From Acanthaster planci (Eukaryota > Echinodermata > Asteroidea > Valvatida > Acanthasteridae), in the NCBI RefSeq assembly GCF_001949145.1, contig NW_019091411.1, positions 814,335 to 878,334 on the forward strand: a stretch of DNA of 64,000 nucleotides, in the 5' to 3' direction. Position numbers and translations under genes: made by a program. This document shows positions 1 through 12,807 of this stretch, in pieces. Position 1 is the first letter of the stretch. Each line of letters starts with the position of its first letter. The notes beneath the pieces are model-generated. The model saw only the letters and a list, made by a program, of their open reading frames with translations. It was not told the origin of the DNA and ran no database searches.

Positions 1-311
1 ACGCCAATAGCGGGCAGCATATACACCGCCTCCAGAAAACAGTGTACATAATTTTACCTTCTTGTATGTTCGACTGCACCCGTCATGCTTCGCCTCTTTC
101 TTTGGAAAGTTAAAATATGTGGAGACGTTCCACATAACCTCATATAATCTGAAATAAATGAAACGAAATAAGAAAACTGGCTATAATTATTTTTTATCCT
201 TCCTCATCACATCAGGCACACTATTTGAGAAACCTTGGCGGTTCTTTCTGTTTATCAAAACATTACCCCGTTGTTGACACCTACTAGTCTGTTGCTTTTT
301 TGTCTGTTCAG
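1..311. other. intronic sequence upstream of ankyrin exon
   Basis: No coding signal is visible. The stretch ends in a pyrimidine-rich tract and an AG acceptor at 310-311, so it is most simply the intron before the first visible ankyrin exon. The 5' part of that gene is outside the window. Confidence 0.5.
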
Positions 312-1921
312 AGCCCCTGTGAGAAGGACAACACAGGCACGTCTACCATGCACAAGGCGGCCGCTAACGGACATCTGGAGTGTCTACAGCTGCTTTCCCA
401 GCGCGGCGGTGAGTTGACCCAGCCGGACATCACCGGCTGCACGCCGCTGCACGCCGCGGCCAGGAACGGTCACCTCAGTGAGTATGGATTCTCTTGGCTA
501 AAATTTGGCTGTCCGGCTTGTGGCTACGGTCCTCATTGTATCCAGCATCCAGTAAATGGAAAGTGAAAAGAGGAAATAAAAGCACTGCATGATGATGGGC
601 TGAACAGGAAAGGGAAGTCAGAAAAACTCACATAGTGTGCTTTTTGTGCACTTCTCCATTTGGCCTCGCCGATCGATTACGTTAAAAAAAAAAAATTCTC
701 ACTAGACCATCCCGGTTAAATTTCTTTACTTCCCCTATACATGTATATTCTCGGCAATCCCCTTTTTATAACGACAACTTAAACAGGGTGACGATTGTAA
801 TTGGAACTGTCACAATGATGGTAATTACAAGCATCAGAATTATCCTAAAAGTCGCAGTTATCAGGATCAATGATGAACACGTGCAAGTCATATACTGCCG
901 AGTGGTCGTAACATCATACGTGAAAAGTCTAATATTATGTACGGGCCTGATTAGTTTAGTGGTAAAAGTGCATATCCCTGGCACATTTGTGACTCAACTA
1001 CAACCATAAACCACTCAGATGATCAGTTAAACGAGGAGCGGAGCATGGGGGGAAATCTCCGATAAAGGAACAAAGATAAACGAATATTACTCAGGTATAA
1101 GGTTGATGTCAATAGTATTTTGTTAATAGCGTAAATTAGTCAGCAGAAACTGCCGGAAGGAGGACCTAAAGCACTAGATACATGTCCAAACACCTTTGCA
1201 TTTATTAACGGAAGATGTAATCGAGAGTGGATCCAAGACAACATTGGGGGGGGGCTATATGAGGAGGAGGAAAGTATTTCGAAATTTCTATTTGTAACTT
1301 TTTGTGGTCTTTGTCACCGCATGTTGCCGAAGGTGTGAGGCTAAATTTTGGGGCTTTTATACGCTTTAGGAAGGAAGGAAATGGAAGAGTCCCCCTATAG
1401 TCTTTCTATCACCTTTTTTTCCCATTTGAAATGTTCCTTTTGAGAGGTGGCTTCAATCTATTGCCCCCGGATTGGCCAGGAGTCAAAGTTTACAACATCA
1501 GCCAGTGCCGTCAAAATGTCATCCCGCGTTCACCCACTTTTCACTTTCCTCTTTCAATTCTCTCGTTATGCTATTGTGAATTTCAACTCCTCACTCGCCG
1601 TTTTCATCATGCAGAGACCGTGAAGTGGCTTGTGGAGGCCGGCATTGACATAAACTTGCAGTCCCAAAAGGGGAAGACAGCAAGGGACGTGGCCAAAGCA
1701 GCCGGCTACTTCGAGGTGGCCAAATTCCTCAAAGAGGCCGGTAAGAAGAAATCACTATTTTTCACTTCAAAACTTACATTACTCTCTAAGTTTGTTCTTT
1801 CTGATGGGAGCAACTCTTGCAGAAACAAGCTACAATTATCTTTTTTCTGTCCGTAGGACGAGAGAAATTTGATTGGGAGAAAGCCGACAAATATGGAAAG
1901 TTGAACTTCGTGACCCGCTAA
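312..1921 (+). CDS. ankyrin-repeat protein, 3' end (partial gene)
   Basis: Three exons, 312-477, 1615-1740 and 1857-1921, join in phase with GT-AG borders (donors GTGAGT and GTAAGA) and end in TAA. The peptide holds two recognisable ankyrin repeats (TMHKAAANGHLECLQLL and CTPLHAAARNGHL followed by KTVKWLVEAGIDIN), then a third, capping repeat (KGKTARDVAKAAGYFEVAKFL). It finishes with a charged tail, REKFDWEKADKYGKLNFVTR. Ankyrin repeats are protein-binding scaffolds, so partner and pathway cannot be read from this fragment. The MHKAA..GH.ECLQ wording resembles part of ANKRD42, but the tail does not, so no symbol is given. The gene starts left of the window. No clear AATAAA was found within 400 bases after the stop. 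Confidence 0.85.
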
Positions 1922-3063
1922 GCAGTATGCCATCAGCGCGGCCCTAGCTGTTATGCCGTCATTTCAAGTAAACTGTTCATGTTGGGTAGGATTGCTACAC
2001 GGGAACAACTGTTGATCACCTTGTTTGCACTTTTCGGTGCTTTTCGATAACCAAGCAATAACAGTCAGAACCAAAGAACGGGTCGGTAATGGTGTCAGCC
2101 CTCGAACAAACTCTTGAGTTGCCCATACACAAATGGAAAAATCAGGAAGGTCTGGAATTTTAGGGGGGAAATGTATAAATAACAGAGATCAGTGGTTGCC
2201 CTCCACCGTGACTATCACAAATGCTCATTACGCGCACACATTTTACTGCTTTGGTTTCGGTCAGGTAAGGGTAGCACAAGATTTTAAGCCCAGTACAAGA
2301 TACTCGCCTATAATGATTGCAGGCCTAGACATAATGTCCTGGAAATAGCATAGGAACCTGTCCGGTAAATTTTCCACGTAGGCCCTATATCGGTTCAGTA
2401 TCACGTATGTGTATTCACCACACCGCGCACAAAGCAGCTGAAGTATAATTATACAGGCTTCATAATTCAGTAACCCCGCCTTTTACATGCTGAATATACA
2501 TGAATTTAGGATTTCCGGGAACTTGCAGAATTGAATTTTGTCCGAAATGACTTTGTCTGTGTGGGATGTTTTATCCCCCCTTTGTGACTGGCGAGCTCTA
2601 TGACGTTGTGGAATCCTGCCCAGTAAAAAAAAAAATGGGTGCAAATTTCGATTGGGTTGCATGGGGCAACCTCGACCTGGTGACGCGCCGTGCGTGTGGC
2701 GTGTACCAAAGACTCTTGGGACGAGGTTGTGCCAGTATGATGTATGCTACTCGAACAGATCCTATGAATTCGCTTTATTTTGGGATCAAGGACGGTGAGA
2801 GTGGAGAAGAAAGGGAAACCGGTGGAGCTATGAGTCAAAATTAGTTGTATGGGAAAATTGGCAGTTTCGATATCGATTTTATTTTTTGTTACATCAGTTT
2901 TGGAAAATATTTACGGTTGCTGTTTTATCAATAGTTGATTCAGTGTTAAACATCATTTAATTTATACATCCGAGTCCGCTCAAAGCCGAACCTTTTCTTG
3001 TATTCTGTGTGTAATGAAATCCCTCAGAAACACAACAGGTGCATTTTGGACACTAAAATAAAC

Positions 3064-3119
3064 ATACTATGCAGGGTTCTCACAAGAAAATATACCATGC
3101 AGGGTTCTCACAAGAAAAT
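3064..3119. repeat. 28-bp tandem duplication
   Basis: Two adjacent 28-base units, 3064-3091 and 3092-3119, differ at one position (T or C at unit base 5). The core reads GCAGGGTTCTCACAAG. The near identity points to a recent local duplication. Confidence 0.9.
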
Positions 3120-4227
3120 ATACTATTTCTTCCCGTGATATCAGAGTAGAAAATATTGTACTGAGCAGAGTCTTAAATCTGTATCAAAAGAGCTTCAGTG
3201 GTTGAAAAGCATGTAAGTAAAATAAAGATGTATCTGCATTTAAAGAAAGAGATTCTGAAAGGTTGTTTTGGAATATCTTTTCAGTGCAAGTAAAAAGCAC
3301 GCCATCAAGGAGTCGCCGGTTGTAGATTCTGGATTTATGTAACTCACAAAATATCCTCATAATTATGCAATAATATTTGCAGTCCACTCGAGAACGACGG
3401 CTGTTACATGTCTGCTAATAATGTGTCTCTTAAGTTAAAATGTACACTACGCACCACATTTTCGTCACCTCTTGAACTGCGTGTGATTTGATCGTTGCCG
3501 TACCCTAAAACGTGGCGCGGCCCCAAATGTGGCGCACTTGGAGTTTTCGTCTGTAGTTTCTCTTTCGTCTCTACTTCAGATTTCATTATAAGTGAAACTC
3601 CATCCAACTCCAAATATTCTGATTCAAATATCTCGATTTTATTCACCCGCTACAAAAGTCCGATGAAATTTTATTTTGGCTCGATTTCCTGATTTTTTTT
3701 TCTGAAGTGCCAAATAAACTCTTTTAAAATGCTCCCAAAATGCAAACAGAATTTTCTAACAGTCTTGTGGTTAGGTGTCTCAGTGGAGGTAATAAAAATT
3801 TAGTATAATCTATTAATTTTAAAAAAGTTTTTAATGTTTACGTGGGGTGAGTTTTTTCTTCCAGTGCGTCACGATAGGGAACACTCAGCTGAATTCTTTC
3901 CCAATTTCCGGACGTCGCCGTCTCTGAGTTTCGGACCAAATTCCACGACACTGAAATTGTTCACAAAGATTGAACAGCAGGCATTATGAAGTCTATAGTA
4001 GGCCCTAGCTGCATTCAACTAAATGAATTTGAATTTTTTTTCAACAAGAGTTTTGGCAACACTGTATGAGAAAACCCAAGTGAAAGTTGAAGTGTGCCAC
4101 TTTGAATATGGTTGCTGACAATGTTTAATAGAAACAACCTCAACAGAATCCAAAAAGCACACATTAAAAAAGCGGTAGAATCGTGACAAGTCTTAATGTA
4201 GCAGTGAATCAATCTGTGACAATCTGC

Positions 4228-4400
4228 GGGTGATTCACAATAGCGCACCTCCGACAGTTTGCAATGCGTTGGCTAACGCGGGAAATCTGTCGACCCCATT
4301 GATCTCCATTATCTTTCCAAACATTGGGTCGACAGATTCTGTGCATTGCGAATGGTCAACGCGTTGCAAACTCTTGGAGGCGCGCTATTGTGAAACGCCC
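4228..4400. mobile_element. palindromic MITE, family A, copy 1
   Basis: A 173-base near-palindrome. The left end reads TTCACAATAGCGC and the right end is its inverse (GCGCTATTGTGAA). The arms continue through an inverted AGTTTGCAAYGCGTTG block and a GTCGAC site close to the centre. A second copy with the same arms lies at 29420-29585. It has no coding capacity. It is a non-autonomous foldback element of unknown superfamily, and I could not define a target-site duplication. Confidence 0.85.
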
Positions 4401-5631
4401 GTATTATACAAAAAAAGATATAATGGTGTATAATGCGTAATTTGACCCCGTTTTGACTTGAGGATCATGCGTCCTCATAGTGGATCAGATCAGTGACCCC
4501 GACGGAGTTCATGAAAGAGGTTGTGTGACTCTGGTAACATGATACACGAGCGCGAGTAAGGTAAATGTAGTGCGTCTTGATCCCGTATACCACGATTGTT
4601 TAACAGACTGATGTTTCAGAAAGACACAGGATAAATTGAAGAACAAAGTGTTGGTATCAACTTGTATTTGCAGGCAGAATATTTTTAATAAAACCAAAGT
4701 AATTACGTAAAATTGAGTTAGTGATGAATATTTATAATATATAAAAGTATTTAGAATCAGGTGGTACTATAATTAATGAGCATAGTTAACAGAACTCTCA
4801 AAACAATACTTTCAAGGGTGTTTATTAAAGAACTGTAAATTCAAGGAAAGGTCCAAATGATTATGAGTCAATCAGTAACCAGTTTCCTAATGCTTTCGTT
4901 ATCCTGCAGACCAATGAATCAGTGAAAATGAGTATGCCTTTATGGAACTCAATAATTTTATGTGAATACCATCCAAAAGTAATTTACGTTTGATCCTCAA
5001 ATACGACATTTTTTTTCGTCAAACCCATACAAAAATATAATCATACAATAAAATAAAACTCTTAATGAGGCTTCAATCGTCCCATGTTACAACTGTCGTC
5101 GTTCGTAGGGAGATAATGAACGCTTAAAGGGACCGGTACATAATAAACAATTATGTACATGTATTTACTCCAGGCAAAGAAACACCTGATAGATCTGAAT
5201 TACAGCAGCTGCTGAGGTATGACTGGTAACACTCTCATTTACAGCGTTTGTTTTAATTGGTCCCAAAGCTGAGTTGAGACCATCTGCATGCCGACTTTTA
5301 AAGTGTAACTCCATTTCCTTATATACGGAAACATCAATTTGTCCGATGCAAGGCCTAAGGTTAGAGTATTCACATTCGTTTTCTTGCTAAACGTTTGGAA
5401 ATCCCTCATTTCATGATCTAGGGACCCAGTTTCGAATATGATTTCAAGGCGTGTGTAAAAAAGTATGAAAAATAAAGCAGTTACAAATAAGGGGTACAAG
5501 TATCCCCAACCCATCCGATTTTGCTTGGTAATATTATCATTTTTCGACTCCTCAGACCCTTTAGAATTTTGGAGAGAGATTTTACGTTGCAAATTGTCTC
5601 CTTGTCCTTATTGAAGTCCATAACCTAGGTG

Positions 5632-8600
5632 CTACATAATTCTCTTCATCTCGTCCCGCATCTTGAACTTTTGCACTTTGCCGGATATGGTCAGTGGGAA
5701 CTGAGACACAAAGTGAATCATCTTTGGGATTTTGAAGTGAGCTATCTGCGGTGGAAGATACCAGAATCGGTATGCTTCATTGATTGGTCAGAACTCTGGT
5801 GAACTAAAGCTTAAATATCACTCTGTCTAGACAAATTTTGTCTTGTGGTTTGTCAATTTATATCACTTTACATTCTAATTTATTCTTGCATTACGTTACT
5901 GACAGGTTTCACTTACTGTTTTAGAACTTGTGTTGCACTATTTAGTTGCAAAGCGAAACTAAAAACAATTCTCGGATAAACAAAACAAGGAAGCGTATAT
6001 GTATACTGGGCTTATCCAAGCAAACACACCAACATCAATCCAGCATAATGCCTGACTATCGAAGAGGCCAAGTTAAGCTTGTCAGATCGTGTCGTTTCGT
6101 GTGATAACTAAAAAGATACAATACGTCAACATTATCTGGCTGTGGCCACAAATAATACAAGTATATATTGGAAATTGATCAAGCCACAAGGTGGTGATTT
6201 GCATAGGCCAGTGCATGTGTTGTCCTAAATCATTGCCGAGTAACTCGATTGTCATCATAATTACAAAGTTCACTGACCTCTCCTTTGCAGAATTGCTTGA
6301 TTTCTCCTTCCGTTGCTGTTTGTCCTTCCTTCAGCTTCACCCAGGCACACACAATCTCACCAAGACACTCATCTGGAACACCGATTACCTGAAAAAAAAA
6401 CAAACACTTTGCAAGCCATTCGGCCTGTATTAGACCCATCAGCACTGCAGATTGGATGTTTGGAGGGGGTCGCACGTCTCCCACAATCGGCCGCTTGTAT
6501 TCAGGAGGCAACATGACGGTCCTCATTTCAGCACGTTACGAAAGAGATATATCCTCTCGTTTTCCTCTTCTTTTTAATTACAAACTTGTGCAACCTTCTC
6601 GCTCCAAGTGTGCTCATTGTGAAATACTCTAACTAAATGAAGGTGCAACACGACATTTCCAGGTAAAGACTGTTAATTGATACCTGGACATCGTTGATTT
6701 TGGGGTGTATGTACAGAAAGTTCTCGATCTCCACTGGATAGATGTTCTCCCCTCCTCTAATGATGACGTCTTTGCTGCGTCCCACAATGGACACATAGCC
6801 CTCGTCATTCATCACAGCAATATCCCTGGAGAAGAAAAAAGTCCCGACTATAGCTACGCCAATAAGGAGAGGTGACCACATGGAGTGCACGATAACAGAT
6901 ACACCGGTTAGATAGGACAGGCACTCACCCTGTGTGGAACCATCTCACGGCATCGATAACTTCATCAGTCTTCTCCTTGTTATTCCAGTAGCCGATCATG
7001 GTGGTGTATCCTCGACTGCAGAGCTCACCGGACATGTTGCGTGGCACGATTTCCCCAGATTGCACATCGATAATCTTCAACTGTTACAAAAAATGCAGCG
7101 TCCATGAGTAAGTAATTCAAGTAAGCAAATGGACTTTCACATAAAAGTTAAACTCCACTCTTATATTTTCATTCTTATGTTCACGGTGGAGCCGAATGCT
7201 CTTAATAAATGTGTGAAGCGCTGAGTACTACCACCTAAAACTCACATTGGTCGCGTCATTTATTGTTGATATACCCTTGCGAATATCAAACAATGAAAAG
7301 TCGGGTAGAATGAAGTTCACGGAACATTGAAAAGAGGATTCCTAAAAATGATTAAATATTTCAGAAAAATAATTAAATACTTCAGTCACCGTAGATCTCC
7401 GCCTTTAATATACCATGAGCTTCATACTTATAACTGACGTCTTTAAAACAAATCAAGGAAGGATTATCCTTACCTCAGTATGGGGCTGCTTTCCCCACAG
7501 TGCCAACCCTCTTATCGACAGGATCATCCCGTCGAGTTTGACAGATAATTGGAGATACCTCTGTTAAGCCATAGCAGATGTGTAAGCAAGAGTGCAATCG
7601 GCTCTAGGCTGTCAGCAAATTCAGCACTCTACATCATCCAACAATGCTCTTTGCTTGAATACTATAGCTAAACCTGCCAAAACTAGCATCCGTGTACATA
7701 TCACAAGCTTACAGTGATATTCTTCATGTTGAGGCGGGTCATGCACTGTTTCACTGTTTCAACAGGACAAGGCGAAACCACCCAGAATGCCCGTAGAAAG
7801 ACTTGAAAAGTTACACTCGGGCAGCCTAGGATGATTCAGGTAGTCAATGAACATGGTTGGTGTGCCATAGAGGGATGTACATCTGTGGAACAAACAGAAA
7901 TAGGCCCACAGACCACCGTGAAGAAGAGGGCGACTGTAGCCACCTCCATTGTGTGCACATTACCGTTTTCTCTCCGAATACAACATGGCCCTTTAAGGAT
8001 GAAGTTTTTAAGCATGCTTTTACGTCCGAGAATAGGTTGCTATTTAAAAAGATAAACAACAAATTTATAAACCTACCAAACCAGGTGAGAGAAAGAGAGA
8101 GAAGAGCCCCAGGAAAGCAGTTTATCTCTCTGCAGAAATCTCTGTTTCATGATTGTCAAGGAAACCAGCTAGTTCTTCAATCATTTCTCCCTGAATGCAA
8201 TTGGTGAATGCAATTAATTGCCATTCTGAAGGCTAACCTCTCTTCGGAGACTGCCTGGAGGGCTGCCTTGGCGTCAAACCCAGGTGAAGGGAAAACACAA
8301 GTAGCCCCATGCACCAGTCCACAGAGCGAGGAACAAACCGTGCCGAAAGTGTGGAACAGTGGCACGGGAACACAAATACGGTGGTGCTATTGCAAACAAG
8401 AAGAAAGTAATTTCAACTACATGTGAAACCAAAATTCAAGCACATGTGTACACGTAACTCAACGTAATTGGATGGGAAAGTTTCATTACCACCATGTTTA
8501 GCAATCAATCTTTTTTCTGTCATGTTTTGATTTTCTCAAATTGTAATCATGCAAGTTTGCAAAACAAAAATGTGAGAAATCTTTACTTTCAGTTAATTTC

Positions 8601-11600
8601 CTTTTTTATTAATTTACCTCTTCGTGATAGCCCATCGTATGTCCTACGTTAAATGCATTGTTGATAACATTATGATGCGTCAATGTGGCGCCTTTAGGAA
8701 AACCTGTGGTACCCTGTAATTGGAAACAAATAGTTATATGCTGTATTAAACTAACGATTTGTGCTGTAAGAAACAGCTCCCACATTTTCAGAAATGACCG
8801 TGTTTGCCACCACCGTTTTTTTCGCTTTAAAGTAAACTTCAGTCATGAAACTCAAATGAGAACTTTTTCTTTTCGACGTGAAATTCAGATGAACGGCAAC
8901 AAGCATTGCATTAATTCCAAGCAGACGCGATCAATGTCGATGTCCGATCAATAGGCACTGCAGACTCCGGTAAACCAAAGCTGCCTCGTTTTGAATGTGG
9001 TTGAAAATGTCTGCTGAAGTGTTTCCCCGCTGACTTCAACGTGCTGCACTACGCTACATCGAGCTCGACCAGTTTGACTACCGGTATCTAGAAGGAATGA
9101 TGATCAATTCAAGAGCATGGTGAAATGCTGGCAAAAAGTGGCATTTCACCTTTGCTCTCACTCACCGAGGTAAACATTATATTGATGGGCTCATCAAACT
9201 GTGTCCTTTTCCCATAGTCGTCCCTCTGTTCCTCCTCAGTGCTGCCGCCCATGTGATACAGGTCATTGAAGTTGAACGTCCCAGGCAAATTGTCCTCGCC
9301 CCTGAAGATGACGGATCGTAAAGCTGGAAGTCTGTATTGAGATAAAAGGGTTGTAAAAGTGGCAGAACTGCAGAATCTACAGACTCTAAAATCTGCCCTG
9401 TCTTGATTTCCATGCGTAACCCCGTAGTGTGAATAGGCCTAGGTAATTTTATTTTCAGCATAGAATGATGCAATAATAACTGGTACGTTTGGACGCTATT
9501 CGTCAATAGAGCTGGAGATACTCACAGGTAAGCTTTAACTTGAAATAATCCTGTCATGTTATACTTTGTTTTGAAACATAAAAAAAATAACTTATATACA
9601 TACTTCGCACTTTTGAGTTGTCCTGGCTTGTCATTTTCAAGTTCGGGACAGACTTCGCGAAGCATTGCATAGTAGTCTAATGTCCGGAAAGTTTTGTCGC
9701 ATACGACGGCTTTACATTCAGACTAAACATGGAAAAATATGACTTCGAAAGTTATTTGCCTACGTGCACATGAGCAAGGAATTAAATTTGATATAGAAAT
9801 TTAAATCCCTAAATCTTACTATACTTCAGGAGTACATCCCTGTCAATTGCAAGCCATACTTTCTTTGTACTCATTACTGAAATCGTAACACAAGTAACAG
9901 GAGAAATGTTTGAGAGTGGTATCGTTGTACTTAACACATGCATATACGTAGGTCTCATGTCGAGGACCCAGACTCTTGATAATGGAATGTTCAAATTGCA
10001 TTTTACCGGTATTGGATTAATAGCATCTGAAGGAATGAACCTTGCAAAATAATACAATTTTGCTTTTTAGCTTTACACATTGTTAATCTATCCTCGGTCC
10101 ATCCCAAAGAATATCCTGCCGGCGTGTGGCAAGGGTCTTGTTTTCCCGTTGCAAAATATACTGTGTCCCGTAAGTTTCATGACAACATGAGCTGCATTTC
10201 GTCACCTCTGGAACTGCATGTTATTTGCTGTGACGGTTAATGGAAAAAGCATCAACAGAATTGATCTGCGAACATTTGGAAATCAGTGATCGTAACAAGC
10301 CTTGATGCAGCAGTGACCATGACTTATTGACAATCTCTTTATCCGCGACATTCCCCTCGAGAAAAATGCCGGCAGCTCCGCAGCAAAAGAAAATCAATTT
10401 CGAGTCTGCGTCAGTGGTGGAAGTATGTTATTCTATTTGAAAGGCCAGGAGTCGGGAGCATACCAGAAGTAGCGTGCAGAAAGGCAAAATGCAAGAGGCT
10501 TGGAAATTTAATATCAAAGACAGAAAATTGGGAGTAGTGGCGAATCCAGTGCCCCCTTTAGTTTCGAAATAGATTCTTATTATTTAGGCAGTAAATGACA
10601 ATAACACCTTCGCTGGATGTTTAACGCCATGTTAGTTCAGCAAAAATCTGCAAAATTCCGAGAGTCTTCAAAAATTGTAAACTATTGTTAGATTTGGGGT
10701 GTTTGATTTTAAGAAAGCTACGCCCATTTTTTTCAAACGTATACGTCATAGAGCTATTTCACGGACGCATCAATCAGCTCCGTCATCCACCTTCCTTGAA
10801 GGTAACAGATTTGCAGCCTCGAGGAAAAATAACAAAACACAAGACTGATTCAAAATCCTACCATTTTGAGAGCATACTCCAGCTCATGCACTCGGTAGAC
10901 GGGATTTACGCTGACCATGATGGCACCAATGCGTGACGTGGCAAACTGTGTGAGCACCCATTCTAGAGTTGAAGGCTCCCATATACCAACTCGGTCTCCC
11001 TTCTTAATGCCAACAGCTAGAAGTCCAAGCGCAATCTTTTCAGTCTGATACAGGTGTGGAAAGGGAGAAGGAATTCAACAAAATGAATGTTACTCAACTT
11101 CAACTCAAACATTTTCAAGTTCCAATCAAAGGATTGACTTGCTCAATTTTTGCCTACTAGGCCCTCTATATACAAAATGATGTGCATGTACGTATTTTTA
11201 TGACTGTGTATGTCGGATTGACAGAATCCATACAGTTTCACGATATTGTTAACACTTGGCTTCAAACATTATGATAACTATCAATGAGTCTTATTGCTGT
11301 GCAAAGTAAAACAAACTCAACAGAACACAATAAAGTGGCTTTGCAGTGAAAGCGCATTTGGCATGTGACACGGCGTCACCGTTACCGATTTCAAGTTTTG
11401 GTTCTTCCGTAGCAGTTCTATGCACGCAGGATCCCCGTTTATTCCTTAATGGACCGTTCCATAGTTTTTATCTGCAAGGTTCAAGGTACAAGGTGGTGGC
11501 ATCTTTTCGCCAAATTCCGGCCATTCAGAGGCCCAACACTGAATTGCATAATCAACCAAAAATAAACCAGCCTTTGATGACTTTGTTTTACTAAAAGGTT

Positions 11601-12807
11601 AGGCTGGTAAAAAAACACTCCCTTTGAAATGTTTTTAGAATATGTCATTTTGAAAAACAAATCCTGTACTGTAGCGACAGCTATGAAGAAAGTTATACAA
11701 CGATATATACAACTGCGCATGTGTACTCTTTCCTGCAAACACTAGGCACCAAAAAAAGTTTGATCTCTCCAAATACAGTTCGACGTTCAAAACACGAACC
11801 ACGTGTGTTACTGACGAAATTTATCGGGAGCACATTCTCACCTCCTCTCGAAAGTCTTCGAAGGTTCTTCGTATTCCATCTCTGAGGAACACATGCGCGT
11901 CCCTGTCAGGGAATTTCTCAGTTGTTTCATCCATGACCTGCCCAATGGTCTTGCCAATTAGTGAGGTGAAACCCACATTGTGGAAGTAGCTTAACCTAAT
12001 ATTGGAGCTTACGGAGCTTCAATAAACGACAGATTAATTTGAGAAAAAAGTCAACTTCAACAAGTATGGGTGACAAAATTCATGATTGTTAAAAGTCTTG
12101 GCTGCCTTTGATTTGTTTTGAATATGCATGCATGATTATGCAATCTGCACTTAACCTGCTTTGCATTTAATCGAAAATCTTTCTTCATTTCTGAAACTCC
12201 CTCGGGGTTCGATCGTCAGTAGCCGCGCACGTCAATTCTTACGGTGCAGAAGGAACCACTCCATTTAAAGAAAAAAATGACACATGAATTGCAGACAATG
12301 TAGAGAGTGGTATCACGCCTTCGTGTTCAATATCAATATGAATTTGGTGCATGAGAGACGCCCTACAAGGCCGTTAATGTTACCGTGTAATTCGACCACC
12401 AGAGTTAAAAGCCATTACCGCGGTGGCACAACGCTCGTGGACAGGATACGCGCGCGTTACATGCCTCCTCGACCAATAGGGTGTCGTGATTTGCCAAATG
12501 CACGCGCGCGTCAAGTTGAAGAATGTGCGTGTGAGTGCGGTGCCACCGCAGTTATGGCGTCCAATCGGATTAGTGTATACATGCGGCAAAGAGCAAGTGC
12601 CGATCGGTAATTCAATGTGGCTGCCACGCCACCTCATGGTTGGATCGACAAATGCTGACCCTACCTGCTCCAGAAGCGTTGAAGTAAAGCATCTGGTCGT
12701 CTCCGTTGAAGCCTTACATGTCGGCATACGAAGCTTCTCAGAGTAATCTCTTTCAGTACACTTTGAGTCCATACACCGCTCAGTCCAAACCTCCAAACCA
12801 TTCGCAT
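5632..12807 (-). CDS. ACSF2: ACSF2, mitochondrial acyl-CoA synthetase family member 2
   Basis: Thirteen exons: 12807-12665, 11995-11842, 11044-10862, 9722-9604, 9331-9166, 8713-8618, 8386-8238, 7882-7713, 7579-7474, 7080-6929, 6825-6684, 6388-6278, 5745-5632. About 600 residues; the human protein is 615. The start gives an Arg-rich, acid-poor presequence ([15 protein letters not shown]...), as expected for mitochondrial import, and joins exon 2 in phase. Domains of the ANL adenylating family follow in order: the P-loop [15 protein letters not shown] (residue ~256), YGLTEVSP, the hinge [16 protein letters not shown] and the C-terminal catalytic lysine in [11 protein letters not shown]. It should make medium-chain acyl-CoA through an acyl-AMP. 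Three defects sit in exons 8-9: a one-base excess near 7767, a frame slip near 7485, and CAC instead of an AG acceptor at 7580-7582. Everything else is intact, so sequence error or very recent decay are both possible. Confidence 0.95.
10185..10345. repeat. dispersed repeat also seen in pieces at 3.4 and 4.1 kb
   Basis: The block TTTCGTCACCTCTGGAACTG matches TTTTCGTCACCTCTTGAACTG near 3434. The following part (CAACAGAAT ... AGTGATCGTAACAAGCCTTG) matches CAACAGAATCC ... ATCGTGACAAGTCTTAATG near 4141-4200. Here the two parts are contiguous; at 3.4-4.2 kb they are about 650 bases apart. No coding content is visible. It lies in an ACSF2 intron. Confidence 0.5.
12409..12560. repeat. imperfect inverted repeat in ACSF2 intron 1
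   Basis: The left arm 12409-12433 (AAGCCATTACCGCGGTGGCA) pairs imperfectly with the right arm 12535-12560 (GTGCCACCGCAGTTATGGCG). The loop is CG-rich and has two ACGCGCGCG-like blocks. It lies 105 bases inside the first intron of ACSF2, in the most CpG-rich stretch nearby. It could be a small foldback element or promoter-proximal CpG DNA. Confidence 0.6.

Larger units (their letters stand above)
1922..5631. other. intergenic region with dispersed repeats
   Basis: This lies between the tail-to-tail ends of the ankyrin gene and ACSF2. I see no exon I can defend. It contains a 28-base tandem duplication (3064-3119), two pieces of a dispersed repeat also present at 10185-10345 (pieces at 3410-3490 and 4130-4226), and one palindromic MITE (4228-4400). 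The open frames at 2566-2844 (+) and below 5592 (-) show no domain and look like chance. Confidence 0.6.

Noticed and set aside
945-1005. tRNA-Gly-like stretch (TTAGTTTAGTGGTAAAAGTG)
   Set aside because: The first part resembles a pol III A box, but the acceptor stem and B-box half do not fold. At most a relic of a tRNA-derived SINE.
2566-2844. 92-codon plus-strand frame
   Set aside because: No domain, no splice support and an equally long frame on the other strand.
5239-5592. Minus-strand open frame of ~117 codons with one hydrophobic segment, just downstream of ACSF2
   Set aside because: It has no ATG at its start (the first in-frame ATG comes well inside) and no domain, and lengths like this occur by chance several times in this AT-rich window.
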